64,000 nucleotides of DNA, taken from the NCBI RefSeq assembly GCF_029840925.1, contig NZ_JAOCDM010000015.1, forward strand, positions 1-64,000, in the 5' to 3' direction. Positions within the stretch are counted from its first letter, which is position 1, and the number at the start of each line of letters is the position of its first letter. The stretch comes from Pseudomonas sp. GD03858. Lineage in GTDB: Bacteria; Pseudomonadota; Gammaproteobacteria; Pseudomonadales; Pseudomonadaceae. Made by a program: the position numbers and the translations under genes. Positions 43,449 to 51,654 of the stretch are shown here, piece by piece. The notes beneath the pieces are model-generated. The model was not told the DNA's origin, made no database searches, and worked only from the letters and a program-made list of their open reading frames with translations.

Positions 43449-44729
43449 ATGCCTGCCTTGCTGTCCCCTGCCGATTCCTCCCGTGCCGACCACCACAAGG
43501 TGGTGATCGTCGGCGCCGGTGCCGCTGGCATCGCCACTGCCTCCAGCTTGATTGCCCGTGATCCGTCGCTGGACATTGCCCTGATCGACCCCGCCGACGT
43601 GCACTACTACCAGCCCGGCTGGACCATGGTCGGTGCCGGTGTGTTCAAGGCGCCGAGCACCGCCCAGACCATGGCGGCCACCCTGCCCCGTGGCGTGCGC
43701 TGGATCAAGGCGCGGGTGGAGGGCTTCGACCCTCAGGGGCAACTGGTGAGGCTCGAGGACGGGCGCGCGGTCAGCTATGAACAGCTGGTGGTCTGCCCGG
43801 GATTGAAACTCGATTGGAACGCTATCGAGGGCTTGAGCGAGACGCTCGGGCGCAACGGTGTCACCTCCAACTACCGCTACGACCTGGCGCCCTACACCTG
43901 GCAACTGGTGCAGAATCTCAAGCAGGGGCGTGCCCTCTTCACCCAGCCGCCGATGCCGATCAAATGCGCCGGGGCGCCGCAGAAGGCGCTGTACCTGTCC
44001 TGTGATCACTGGTTGCGCAACGGGCACCTGGGCAATGTCAGGGCCAGCTTCTTCAATGCCGGGGCAGTGCTGTTCGGTGTGCCGGACTATGTGCCGGCGC
44101 TGATGAGCTACATCGACAAGTACGGCGTGGACCTGAACTACCAGCATCGCCTGACGGCGGTGGATGGTCCGAACAAGCGTGCCACGTTCGTCCGTACCCT
44201 CGCCGACGGCAGCACCGAGACTCGGGTCGAGACCTTCGACATGTTGCATGTGGTGCCGCCCCAGGTGGCGCCTGACTTCATCCGCCAGAGCCCGCTGGCC
44301 GACGCGTCGGGCTGGGTGGATGTCGATCCCCACACACTGCGTCACCGCCAGTTCGGCAATGTTCATGCGCTGGGTGACGTGGCCAATACCAGCAACGCCA
44401 AGACCGCCGCCGCCGCCCGCAAGCAGGCGCCGGTGGTGGCCAACAATGTGCTGGTGGCACTCGGTCGCCTGGCGACCCTGGCCCAGTACGATGGCTACGG
44501 CTCCTGCCCGTTGACGGTCGAGCGCGGCAAGATCGTCCTGGCCGAGTTCACCTATGGCGGCAAGGTGGCGCCGAGCTTCCCGCGCTGGCTGCTCGACGGC
44601 CCCAAGCCAACCCGCCTGGCCTGGTTGCTCAAGGCGCGGATCCTGCCGCCGCTGTACTGGAAGGCCATGCTCAAGGGCCGCGAATGGCTGGCCCGGCCGC
44701 AACCTCTGGTGGTCGAGGCTCAGCAGTGA
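43449..44729 (+). CDS. sqr: Sulfide:quinone oxidoreductase
   Basis: The 426-aa flavoprotein oxidises sulfide to sulfane sulfur and passes electrons to quinone at the membrane. The FAD motif is VVIVGAGAAGIATASSL, and YYQPGWTMVGAGV is characteristic of the type II (mitochondrial SQOR-like) group. The conserved redox cysteines are Cys173 (IKCAGAPQK) and Cys353 (GSCPLT). It is 41 nt after pdo and its stop overlaps the next start, indicating one operon. Confidence 0.92.
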   Translation: MPALLSPADSSRADHHKVVIVGAGAAGIATASSLIARDPSLDIALIDPADVHYYQPGWTMVGAGVFKAPSTAQTMAATLPRGVRWIKARVEGFDPQGQLVRLEDGRAVSYEQLVVCPGLKLDWNAIEGLSETLGRNGVTSNYRYDLAPYTWQLVQNLKQGRALFTQPPMPIKCAGAPQKALYLSCDHWLRNGHLGNVRASFFNAGAVLFGVPDYVPALMSYIDKYGVDLNYQHRLTAVDGPNKRATFVRTLADGSTETRVETFDMLHVVPPQVAPDFIRQSPLADASGWVDVDPHTLRHRQFGNVHALGDVANTSNAKTAAAARKQAPVVANNVLVALGRLATLAQYDGYGSCPLTVERGKIVLAEFTYGGKVAPSFPRWLLDGPKPTRLAWLLKARILPPLYWKAMLKGREWLARPQPLVVEAQQ

Positions 44730-45544
44730 TCGAACAGCAACTGCTGGGCGCCGGGCTCGGCGCGATCATTGGCGCGGTGCTGGCCCTGACCGGCGCCGGC
44801 GGTGGCATCCTGGCAGTGCCGTTGCTGGTGTTCGGCCTGGGGCTGAGCATGGTCGAGGCAGCGCCGATCGGCCTGCTGGCCGTGGGGCTCGCGGCTGCGG
44901 TCGGCGCGGTGCTTGGCTTGCGCCAGGGCCTGGTGCGCTACCGGGCAGCTTTGTTCATCGCGGCGATCGGGATTGCCTGCGCGCCGTTCGGCCTGATGCT
45001 CGCTCACCGTTTGCCCAACACGCCGTTGGCCTTGGTGTTCGCCGGGGTGCTGGTGTACGCCTGCCTGCGGATCTGGCGCAAGGCGGCGCGTGAACTGCGT
45101 GGCGAGTCGCCCTGTGGCGAGCGGGAGATCATGCCCTGCGTGCTCAACCCGCTGCAGGGGCGTTTGCGCTGGACCCTGCCCTGCGCCCGGGCACTGGCGT
45201 TCACCGGGATGCTGTCGGGATTGCTGTCAGGCCTGTTGGGCGTCGGTGGTGGATTCGTGATCATCCCGGCGCTGAACCGCTATACCAACCTGAACATGAA
45301 AAGCATCGTCGCCACCTCGCTGGCGGTGATCGCCCTGGTGTCCACCGGCAGCGTGGTCAGCGCCAGCGTGGCGGGTGTAATGCACTGGTGGGTCGGGGCG
45401 CCGTTCGCCGTGGGGGCGGTGCTGGGCCTGCTGCTGGCGCGGCCATTGGCGAGCAAGCTGGCCGGCCCGCGCCTGCAGCAGCTGTTCGCCGTGGTGGGTT
45501 GTGGCGCCGCACTGCTGCTGGCCGGCAAGGCGCTACTCGGCTAG
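44726..45544 (+). CDS. TauE/SafE-family sulfite exporter-like permease
   Basis: This 272-aa membrane protein has about eight hydrophobic segments and the repeated family motif (LTGAGGGILAVPLLVFGLGLSMVEA and LLGVGGGFVIIPALNRYTNLNMKSIVATSL). The chosen start is GTG at 44726, overlapping the sqr stop as GTGA; an ATG at 44684 inside sqr is possible but less likely. In this operon it would plausibly export sulfite or another sulfur oxyanion made by PDO; the substrate is inferred from context only. Confidence 0.8.
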   Translation: MIEQQLLGAGLGAIIGAVLALTGAGGGILAVPLLVFGLGLSMVEAAPIGLLAVGLAAAVGAVLGLRQGLVRYRAALFIAAIGIACAPFGLMLAHRLPNTPLALVFAGVLVYACLRIWRKAARELRGESPCGEREIMPCVLNPLQGRLRWTLPCARALAFTGMLSGLLSGLLGVGGGFVIIPALNRYTNLNMKSIVATSLAVIALVSTGSVVSASVAGVMHWWVGAPFAVGAVLGLLLARPLASKLAGPRLQQLFAVVGCGAALLLAGKALLG

Positions 45545-46420
45545 CAACTCGTCCTGCTCGGCGGCGCACAGCGCCAGCAGATAGTCCCACACCACCCGCA
45601 GGCGTACCGACTTATGCAGCTCGCGGCGGGTGCAGATCCAGTAGCTGCGCTGGATGGTCTCGCTGGGCAGCACGCGCACCAGCTTCGGATCGTGGCGGGC
45701 CATGTAGTTGGGCAGCACGGCGATGCCCAGCCCGGCTTGCGCGGCATGCTGCTGGGCGATCACGCTGGTGCTGCGGAATACCACGTTGGGTGCCCGGCAG
45801 AAGCTGTTGAGGAACAGCAGCTCCTGGCTGAACAGCAGGTCGTCGACATAGCCGATCCAGCTGTGCCGGGCCAGGTCCTCGCGGCTGTGCAGCGGCGGTG
45901 CGCGGTCCAGGTACTCCTGGCTGGCGTACAGGGCCAGGCGGTAGTCGGTGAGCTTGCGGGTGATCAGCAGGTCGGCGTTGGGGCGTTCCAGGTGGATGCT
46001 GATCTCGGCTTCACGGTTGAGGATGCTGACGAACCGCGGCACCGCCACCAGTTCCACTTCGAGCCCCGGGTAGCGCTGGAACAGCGCTTTCATGCGCGGG
46101 GTGAAGAACATGATGCCGATGCCTTCGGTCACCCCCAGGCGGATCTTGCCCAATGGCGTGATGGCCTGGGTGATTTCTTCCTGCGCCAGCAGGGCGACGT
46201 TCTCCATGGCTTCGGCGTGCTTGAGCAGGGCCTGGCCGGAAGGCGTGAGTTCGTAGCCCTGGGCGTGCTGGACGAACAGCGCGGTGCCCAGGTGCTTTTC
46301 GATGCTCTCGATGTGCCGGGCCACGGTGCTGTGGGTGGTGTTGAGGCGCTTGGCGGCGGTAAGCAGGCGGCCGCTGCGCTGCAACTCGAGGAAAAACCGC
46401 AGATCGTTCCAGTCGAACAT
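45533..46420 (-). CDS. LysR-family transcriptional regulator
   Basis: This 295-aa LysR-type regulator has an N-terminal winged helix (DLRFFLELQRSGRLLTAAKRLNTTHSTVARHIESIEKHLG) and a C-terminal substrate-binding domain. The ATG at 46420 has AAGGATC upstream. It is convergent with the TauE-like gene, whose last 12 nt it overlaps. It is divergent from a GMC oxidoreductase and an MFS transporter, so it probably controls those two in response to their substrate, which is unknown. Confidence 0.9.
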   Translation of the reverse strand: MFDWNDLRFFLELQRSGRLLTAAKRLNTTHSTVARHIESIEKHLGTALFVQHAQGYELTPSGQALLKHAEAMENVALLAQEEITQAITPLGKIRLGVTEGIGIMFFTPRMKALFQRYPGLEVELVAVPRFVSILNREAEISIHLERPNADLLITRKLTDYRLALYASQEYLDRAPPLHSREDLARHSWIGYVDDLLFSQELLFLNSFCRAPNVVFRSTSVIAQQHAAQAGLGIAVLPNYMARHDPKLVRVLPSETIQRSYWICTRRELHKSVRLRVVWDYLLALCAAEQDELLAE

Positions 46421-46445
46421 GCTGATCCTTTTGGCTGTTCGCGTT

Positions 46446-46539
46446 GGCCCATTCGCGGGTAAACCCGCTCCCACAGGGTCAATGCCAAACTCAGGATCGG
46501 CAGTGAACCTGTGGGAGCGGGTTTACCCGCGAATGGGCC
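46446..46539. repeat. REP inverted pair (REPIN), GCGGGTTTACCCGC family
   Basis: A 32-bp arm at 46446-46477 is repeated as a perfect reverse complement at 46508-46539. The core is GTGGGAGCGGGTTTACCCGC. This family differs in sequence from the GGCCTTGTGTCGCG type. It lies in the divergent LysR/GMC promoter region. Confidence 0.9.
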
Positions 46540-46659
46540 TGCTCAGGTATGACGCTGTGCTAAAACGCACAACGGCTGCGCGAAATCTCGTGTTTCCTCA
46601 GCGAAATTAATCAATAAGATGGACCGGGACAAGAATAATAATCAGGCGCGAGGTTGCAC

Positions 46660-48309
46660 ATGCCATCAGCCGATTCTGTCTACGACTACGTGGTCGTGGG
46701 CGCCGGTCCCGCCGGTTGCCTGCTGGCCAACCGCTTGTCCGCCGACCCTTCGTGCCGTGTATTGCTGCTCGAGGCGGGTGGCCGCGACAACTATCCCTGG
46801 ATTCACATCCCCGTCGGTTACCTCTACTGCATCGGCAATCCGCGCACCGACTGGTGCCTCAAGACCGAGGCCCAGCCCGGCCTGAACGGTCGCAGCCTGG
46901 GTTATCCACGGGGCAAGGTGCTGGGGGGCTGCTCGTCGATCAACGGCATGATCTACATGCGTGGCCAGGCCGCCGACTATGACCGCTGGGCCGAGCAAGG
47001 CAACGACGGCTGGGCGTGGAAGGATGTGCTGCCCTTGTTCAAGGCCAGCGAGAACCACTTCGCCGGCGCCAGCGACAGCCACGGCGCCGAGGGGGAATGG
47101 CGGGTCGAGCAGCAGCGCTACAGCTGGCCGATCCTCGATGCCTTCCGTGACGCCGCCGAGCAGAGCGGTATAGCCAAGGTCGACGACTTCAACGCGGGCG
47201 ACAACGCCGGCTGTGGATACTTTCAGGTTAACCAGCGCAGTGGTGTGCGCTGGAACTCGGCCAAGGCGTTTCTCAGGCCCATTCTCAAGCGCCCCAACCT
47301 GACAGTGTTGACGGGCGTGCAGGTCGACCAGGTGCTGCTCGACAACACCCGCGCCCGGGCGGTGAAGGCCTTGTGGCAAGGCGCCTGGCACGAGTTCGCC
47401 GCTCGCCGCGAGATCATCCTGTGCGCGGGCTCCGTGGGCTCGCCCGGCATTCTGCAACGCTCCGGCATCGGCCCGCGCAAGCTGCTCGAAGGCTTGGGTA
47501 TCGGGGTTCGCCATGAGATGCCGGGGGTCGGCGGCAACCTGCAGGACCACCTGCAACTGCGCCTGATCTATCAGGTCCGCAACACCCGCACCCTCAACCA
47601 GATGGCCAACAGCCTGTGGGGCAAGCTGGGCATGGGCTTGCGCTATGCCTATGACCGCAGCGGCCCGTTGGCCATGGCGCCTAGTCAGTTGGGCGCCTTC
47701 GCCCGTTCAAGCCCCGAGCAGGCAACGGCCAACCTGCAATACCACGTGCAGCCGTTGTCGCTGGACCGCTTCGGCGAACCGCTGCATCGCTTTCCGGCCT
47801 TCACCGCCTCGGTGTGCAACCTGCGCCCGGCGAGCCGTGGACGCATCGATATCCGCTCGGCGGACATGAATGCCGCGCCGGTGATCGACCCCAACTACCT
47901 GAGCGACCCCGAGGACCTGCGCGTTGCCGCCGATGCCATCCGTCTTACCCGGCGCATCGTCCAGGCCCCTGCCCTGGCGGCCTTCGATCCTCGTGAGTAT
48001 TTGCCAGGCCCCGCGCTGCAGAGCGAGGACGACCTGCACCAGGCCGCCGGCCAGATCGGCACCACCATCTTCCACCCGGTGGGCACCTGCCGCATGGGCA
48101 GCGGCGCGCTGGACGTCGTGGATAACCAGCTGCGCGTGCATGGCATTCCTGGCCTGCGCGTGGCCGACGCCTCGATCATGCCGCAGATCGTCTCCGGCAA
48201 TACCTGTTCACCCACGTTGATGATTGCCGAAAAGGCGGCACAACTGATCCTCAAGGGGGCCAATACCCAGACCAACCTCAGCGACGCCAGCGCGATACCG
48301 ACGCCCTGA
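46660..48309 (+). CDS. GMC-family FAD oxidoreductase (alcohol/choline dehydrogenase-like)
   Basis: This 549-aa GMC flavoprotein has the N-terminal FAD motif DYVVVGAGPAGCLLANRLS, the GMC signature GGCSSINGMIYMRGQAADYD and the C-terminal FHPVGTCRMG with the usual active-site histidine. GMC enzymes oxidise alcohols, choline or sugars; the substrate here is not evident. The ATG at 46660 is chosen; a TTG two codons upstream is less likely. The MFS transporter gene 97 nt downstream suggests an uptake-plus-oxidation module under the divergent LysR regulator. Confidence 0.88.
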   Translation: MPSADSVYDYVVVGAGPAGCLLANRLSADPSCRVLLLEAGGRDNYPWIHIPVGYLYCIGNPRTDWCLKTEAQPGLNGRSLGYPRGKVLGGCSSINGMIYMRGQAADYDRWAEQGNDGWAWKDVLPLFKASENHFAGASDSHGAEGEWRVEQQRYSWPILDAFRDAAEQSGIAKVDDFNAGDNAGCGYFQVNQRSGVRWNSAKAFLRPILKRPNLTVLTGVQVDQVLLDNTRARAVKALWQGAWHEFAARREIILCAGSVGSPGILQRSGIGPRKLLEGLGIGVRHEMPGVGGNLQDHLQLRLIYQVRNTRTLNQMANSLWGKLGMGLRYAYDRSGPLAMAPSQLGAFARSSPEQATANLQYHVQPLSLDRFGEPLHRFPAFTASVCNLRPASRGRIDIRSADMNAAPVIDPNYLSDPEDLRVAADAIRLTRRIVQAPALAAFDPREYLPGPALQSEDDLHQAAGQIGTTIFHPVGTCRMGSGALDVVDNQLRVHGIPGLRVADASIMPQIVSGNTCSPTLMIAEKAAQLILKGANTQTNLSDASAIPTP

Positions 48310-48406
48310 CCCGGGTGTTTGCAACAGCGGTGGCTTGTGTTCGCAAGTCGCCGGCAGTGGAACAACAAGAATAATCACTGTGGCCCGAGGGCCGAGGACA
48401 GCAACG

Positions 48407-50026
48407 ATGTCGGATTACATCCAGGAACAGGGGGCGGCGACGAGCAGCCCAAGCCGTCGTGAAGAGCGCAAGATCATTTTCGCGTCATCCCTCGGGACGG
48501 TGTTCGAGTGGTATGACTTTTTTCTCTATGGCGCGCTGGCCGCGGTCATCAGCAAGCAGTTCTTCGCTGGTGTCAACGACACCACCGCCTTCATCTTCGC
48601 CTTGATGGCCTTCGCCGCCGGCTTCCTGGTGCGCCCGTTCGGCGCGCTGGTGTTCGGTCGGCTGGGCGACATGATCGGGCGCAAGTACACCTTCCTGGTG
48701 ACCATCGTGCTGATGGGCCTGTCGACTTTCGCCGTGGGCCTGCTGCCGACCTACGCCAGCATCGGCATCGCCGCGCCGATCATCCTGGTGGTGCTGCGCA
48801 TGCTCCAGGGCCTGGCGCTGGGCGGTGAATACGGTGGCGCGGCGACCTATGTCGCCGAACACGCGCCGCCCGGCAAGCGTGGTTTCCATACCGGCTTCAT
48901 CCAGTCCACCGCGACCCTTGGCCTGCTGTTGTCGCTGATCGTGGTCCTGGCCAGCCGCTACATCAGCGGCGACCAGTTCGAGACCTGGGGCTGGCGCCTG
49001 CCGTTCCTGCTGTCGATCGTGCTGCTGGCGATCTCCACCTGGATCCGCATGAGCATGCACGAGTCGCCGGCCTTCGTGAAAATGAAGGCTCAGGGCAAGA
49101 TCAGCAAATCGCCGATTCGCGAGTCGTTCACCTCCTGGCCCAACCTCAAGGTGGTGCTCACGGCGCTGTTCAGCATCAACGCAGGCCAAGCGGTGACTTT
49201 CTACACCGCGCAGTTCTACGTGCTGTTCTTCATGACCCAGATGCTCAAGATGGATCCGGCCCAAGCCAACACCCTGCTGATCATCAGCGTGGTGATCGGT
49301 GCGCCGTTCTTCGTCTTCTTCGGCTGGCTGTCGGACCGGGTCGGGCGCAAGCCGATCCTGATGATCGGGCTGTTGCTGGCCACCGTGTGCTACTTCCCGA
49401 TGTTCAAGGCCCTGAGCCACTACGCCAACCCGCAGATCGACGCCGCCAGCCGTCAGGCTCCGATCGTCGTCAGCGCCGACCCCAAGGGCTGCACCTTCCA
49501 GTTCGACCCGGTGGGCAAGGCGCGCTTCGACAGCCCCTGCGACAAGGTCAAGACCTTCCTGGTCAAGCAAGGCCTGCCGTACAGCTCGGTGAGCGCCAGC
49601 GGCAGCGATGTCAGCGTGAGCATTGGCGACAAGGTCATCAACGGCTTCGACGAAGTGGCCATGCGCAGCGCCATCGAGGCTGCCGGCTATCCAGCCAAGG
49701 CGGACCCGGCGCATGTGAACCAGGTGATGGTGGTGGTGCTGATCGTTGCCATGATCCTGATCGCCACCATGACCTACGGGCCGCTGGCGGCGGTGATGGT
49801 CGAGCTGTTCCCGACTCGCATCCGCTATACCTCGATGTCCCTGCCCTACCATATCGGCAACGGCTGGTTCGGCGGCTTCCTGCCGACGGTGTCGTTCGCG
49901 TTGGTGGTGTACACCGGGGATATCTTCTATGGGCTGTGGTACCCGGTACTGATCACCGGGGTGAGCCTGGTGGTGGGGATCTTCTGCCTGAAAGAGACCC
50001 GGGATGTGGATATCGACAAGGTCTGA
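48407..50026 (+). CDS. MFS (metabolite:H+ symporter type) transporter with large periplasmic insert
   Basis: This 539-aa transporter has the MHS-type N-terminus (SSLGTVFEWYDFFLYGALAAV), the loop motif GRLGDMIGRKYTFL and the second-half copy GWLSDRVGRKPILM. About 12 membrane helices are visible. An unusual hydrophilic insert of about 100 residues (roughly 340-438) lies between helices 9 and 10, on the predicted periplasmic side, and carries two cysteines (362 and 378). The ATG at 48407 starts the soluble N-terminus. It probably imports the substrate of the GMC dehydrogenase. Confidence 0.85.
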   Translation: MSDYIQEQGAATSSPSRREERKIIFASSLGTVFEWYDFFLYGALAAVISKQFFAGVNDTTAFIFALMAFAAGFLVRPFGALVFGRLGDMIGRKYTFLVTIVLMGLSTFAVGLLPTYASIGIAAPIILVVLRMLQGLALGGEYGGAATYVAEHAPPGKRGFHTGFIQSTATLGLLLSLIVVLASRYISGDQFETWGWRLPFLLSIVLLAISTWIRMSMHESPAFVKMKAQGKISKSPIRESFTSWPNLKVVLTALFSINAGQAVTFYTAQFYVLFFMTQMLKMDPAQANTLLIISVVIGAPFFVFFGWLSDRVGRKPILMIGLLLATVCYFPMFKALSHYANPQIDAASRQAPIVVSADPKGCTFQFDPVGKARFDSPCDKVKTFLVKQGLPYSSVSASGSDVSVSIGDKVINGFDEVAMRSAIEAAGYPAKADPAHVNQVMVVVLIVAMILIATMTYGPLAAVMVELFPTRIRYTSMSLPYHIGNGWFGGFLPTVSFALVVYTGDIFYGLWYPVLITGVSLVVGIFCLKETRDVDIDKV

Positions 50027-50128
50027 GATTTTCGCTGGGGCCTTCGCGGGCTCGCGCAATACCCTGTGGGAGCGGCGGTGCGCCGATGCGATTTACCCGC
50101 GAAGAAGCCTGCAGCGATTTCAGCCCAC

Positions 50129-50158
50129 AAAAAAACCGGCGTAAAAGCCGGTTTTTTT
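50129..50158. terminator. Rho-independent terminator after the MFS gene
   Basis: The stem AAAACCGGC (50132-50140) pairs with GCCGGTTTT (50147-50155) around a 6-nt loop, with A/T runs on both sides so that it can act on either strand. It serves the plus-strand MFS gene. The sequence between it and the stop (50027-50128) holds a degraded REP copy. Confidence 0.88.
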
Positions 50159-50287
50159 ATCGCGGGAAAAAACTTATGCACGATTTTCGAAAAAACGTCA
50201 TACATGGAAATAAATAGCTAATTCAATCACTTAGCTATGTTTTAAGTCGCTTAATCCAAAAATTGCTAACAAGTTATCCACAGATCG

Positions 50288-51058
50288 TCAGGCAGACTGT
50301 TGCTCGGGTTTTTCCGCCGCTGGCGGCAGCGAACCCATGGCACGTTGGGCTGCCTCGTTCCATGCCTGGGCACGGTCGTTGAGCTCGGCGATGGCACGCG
50401 GGCCAGTCCCCTCCGGATACATCGGCTCGCCAATCACCACCTCGATGGTGCCCGGGCGTTTGCCCCAACCTTCGCGCGGCCAGAACTTGCCGGCGTTGTG
50501 GGCGATCGGCAGTACCGGCAAGCCGGCGTTCACCGCCAGCGCGGTACCGCCGCGGGAGAACTTGCCCATCTGCCCATGCGGCACGCGAGTGCCTTCGGGG
50601 AAGATCAACACCCAGGTGCCCTGCTTGAGCAGCTCGTCGCCCTGGCTGGCAACCTGGCGCAGGGCCTCCTTCGGGTTTTTCCGGTCGATGGCGATAGGCC
50701 GCAGCATGGCCATGGCCCAGCCGAAGAACGGCACGTACAGCAGCTCGCGCTTGAGCACCTGGCTCAGCGGCGAGAAGTACGCCGACAGGAAGAACGTCTC
50801 CCAGGTGCTCTGGTGGTTGGACAGGATCACGCAAGGTACGTCAGGCACGTTCTCGGCGCCGGTGACCTTGTAGTCGATCCGCAGGATCGTCCGCACCAGG
50901 AACAGTGCGCAGCGGCACCAGTACACGTTGATGAACCTGTAGCGCTTGGGAAACGGCAGGAAAGGCGCGACGAAAAAGCTCAGCGAGCACCACAGCAGCG
51001 AACTGGTGCCCAACAGCAGGTAAAAAAGAAAGATTCTGATCGCCTGCAGGATCGACAT
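50288..51058 (-). CDS. hdtS: HdtS/PlsC-type 1-acylglycerol-3-phosphate acyltransferase
   Basis: The 256-aa membrane acyltransferase has the N-terminal hydrophobic segment IRIFLFYLLLGTSSLLWCSL. The catalytic motif SNHQSTWETF is a HX4E variant of HX4D, and the substrate motif is FPEGTRVPHG. It makes phosphatidic acid. The position next to gmhB and glyS identifies it with P. aeruginosa lptA (PA0005) and P. fluorescens hdtS, the latter reported to direct acyl-homoserine lactone formation. Whether that holds here is unknown. Confidence 0.85.
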   Translation of the reverse strand: MSILQAIRIFLFYLLLGTSSLLWCSLSFFVAPFLPFPKRYRFINVYWCRCALFLVRTILRIDYKVTGAENVPDVPCVILSNHQSTWETFFLSAYFSPLSQVLKRELLYVPFFGWAMAMLRPIAIDRKNPKEALRQVASQGDELLKQGTWVLIFPEGTRVPHGQMGKFSRGGTALAVNAGLPVLPIAHNAGKFWPREGWGKRPGTIEVVIGEPMYPEGTGPRAIAELNDRAQAWNEAAQRAMGSLPPAAEKPEQQSA

Positions 51059-51122
51059 AGTGGCATGTACCGTTGCGGGCGTGCCCGCCTAATGAAAAGT
51101 GCGCCAGTCCTGGCGCACTCAT

Positions 51123-51650
51123 TTAAATAATTTCTCTGGCGATGGCTGCCAGATCGTCGAAAATCAGCGTTTTTTCCGGGACACCCTTTTCCAGGGTCCT
51201 CTCGCCCTTGCCGGTTTTTACCAACACGGGTTGTGCATCGACGGCCAGGGCCGCCTCCAGGTCACCTTTGCTGTCGCCGACGAACCATACACCGGTCAGT
51301 GGCACCTGGTAATGCTCGGCAATGGTCCGCAGCATGCCGGGTTTGGGCTTGCGGCAGTCGCAGCCTTCATCCGGGCCGTGCGGGCAATGCACGATCAGGC
51401 CGACTTCGCCGCCCTGCTCGGCCACCAGCGCACGCAGGCGCGCATGCATGGCCTCGAGGGTCTCCAGCGGGTAGTAGCCGCGGGCAATGCCGGACTGGTT
51501 GGTGGCAACCGCCACCGTCCAGCCCGCCTTGCTCAACTGCGCGATGGCCTCGATCGAGCCGGGAATGGGGACCCACTCCTCCAGCGACTTGATGTAGGCG
51601 TCGGAGTCGTGGTTGATCACTCCGTCTCGATCAAGAATCAGCAGTTTCAA
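51123..51650 (-). CDS. gmhB: D-glycero-beta-D-manno-heptose 1,7-bisphosphate 7-phosphatase
   Basis: This 175-aa HAD phosphatase acts in ADP-heptose synthesis for the LPS core. The nucleophile motif LLILDRDGVINHDSD is at the N-terminus, and the zinc-loop cysteines lie in CPHGPDEGCDCRKPKPGML. The start is a rare TTG at 51650, 4 nt after the glyS stop with GGGGTGA upstream. No ATG or GTG fits the conserved N-terminus better. Confidence 0.9.
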   Translation of the reverse strand: MKLLILDRDGVINHDSDAYIKSLEEWVPIPGSIEAIAQLSKAGWTVAVATNQSGIARGYYPLETLEAMHARLRALVAEQGGEVGLIVHCPHGPDEGCDCRKPKPGMLRTIAEHYQVPLTGVWFVGDSKGDLEAALAVDAQPVLVKTGKGERTLEKGVPEKTLIFDDLAAIAREII

Positions 51651-51654
51651 CGAC

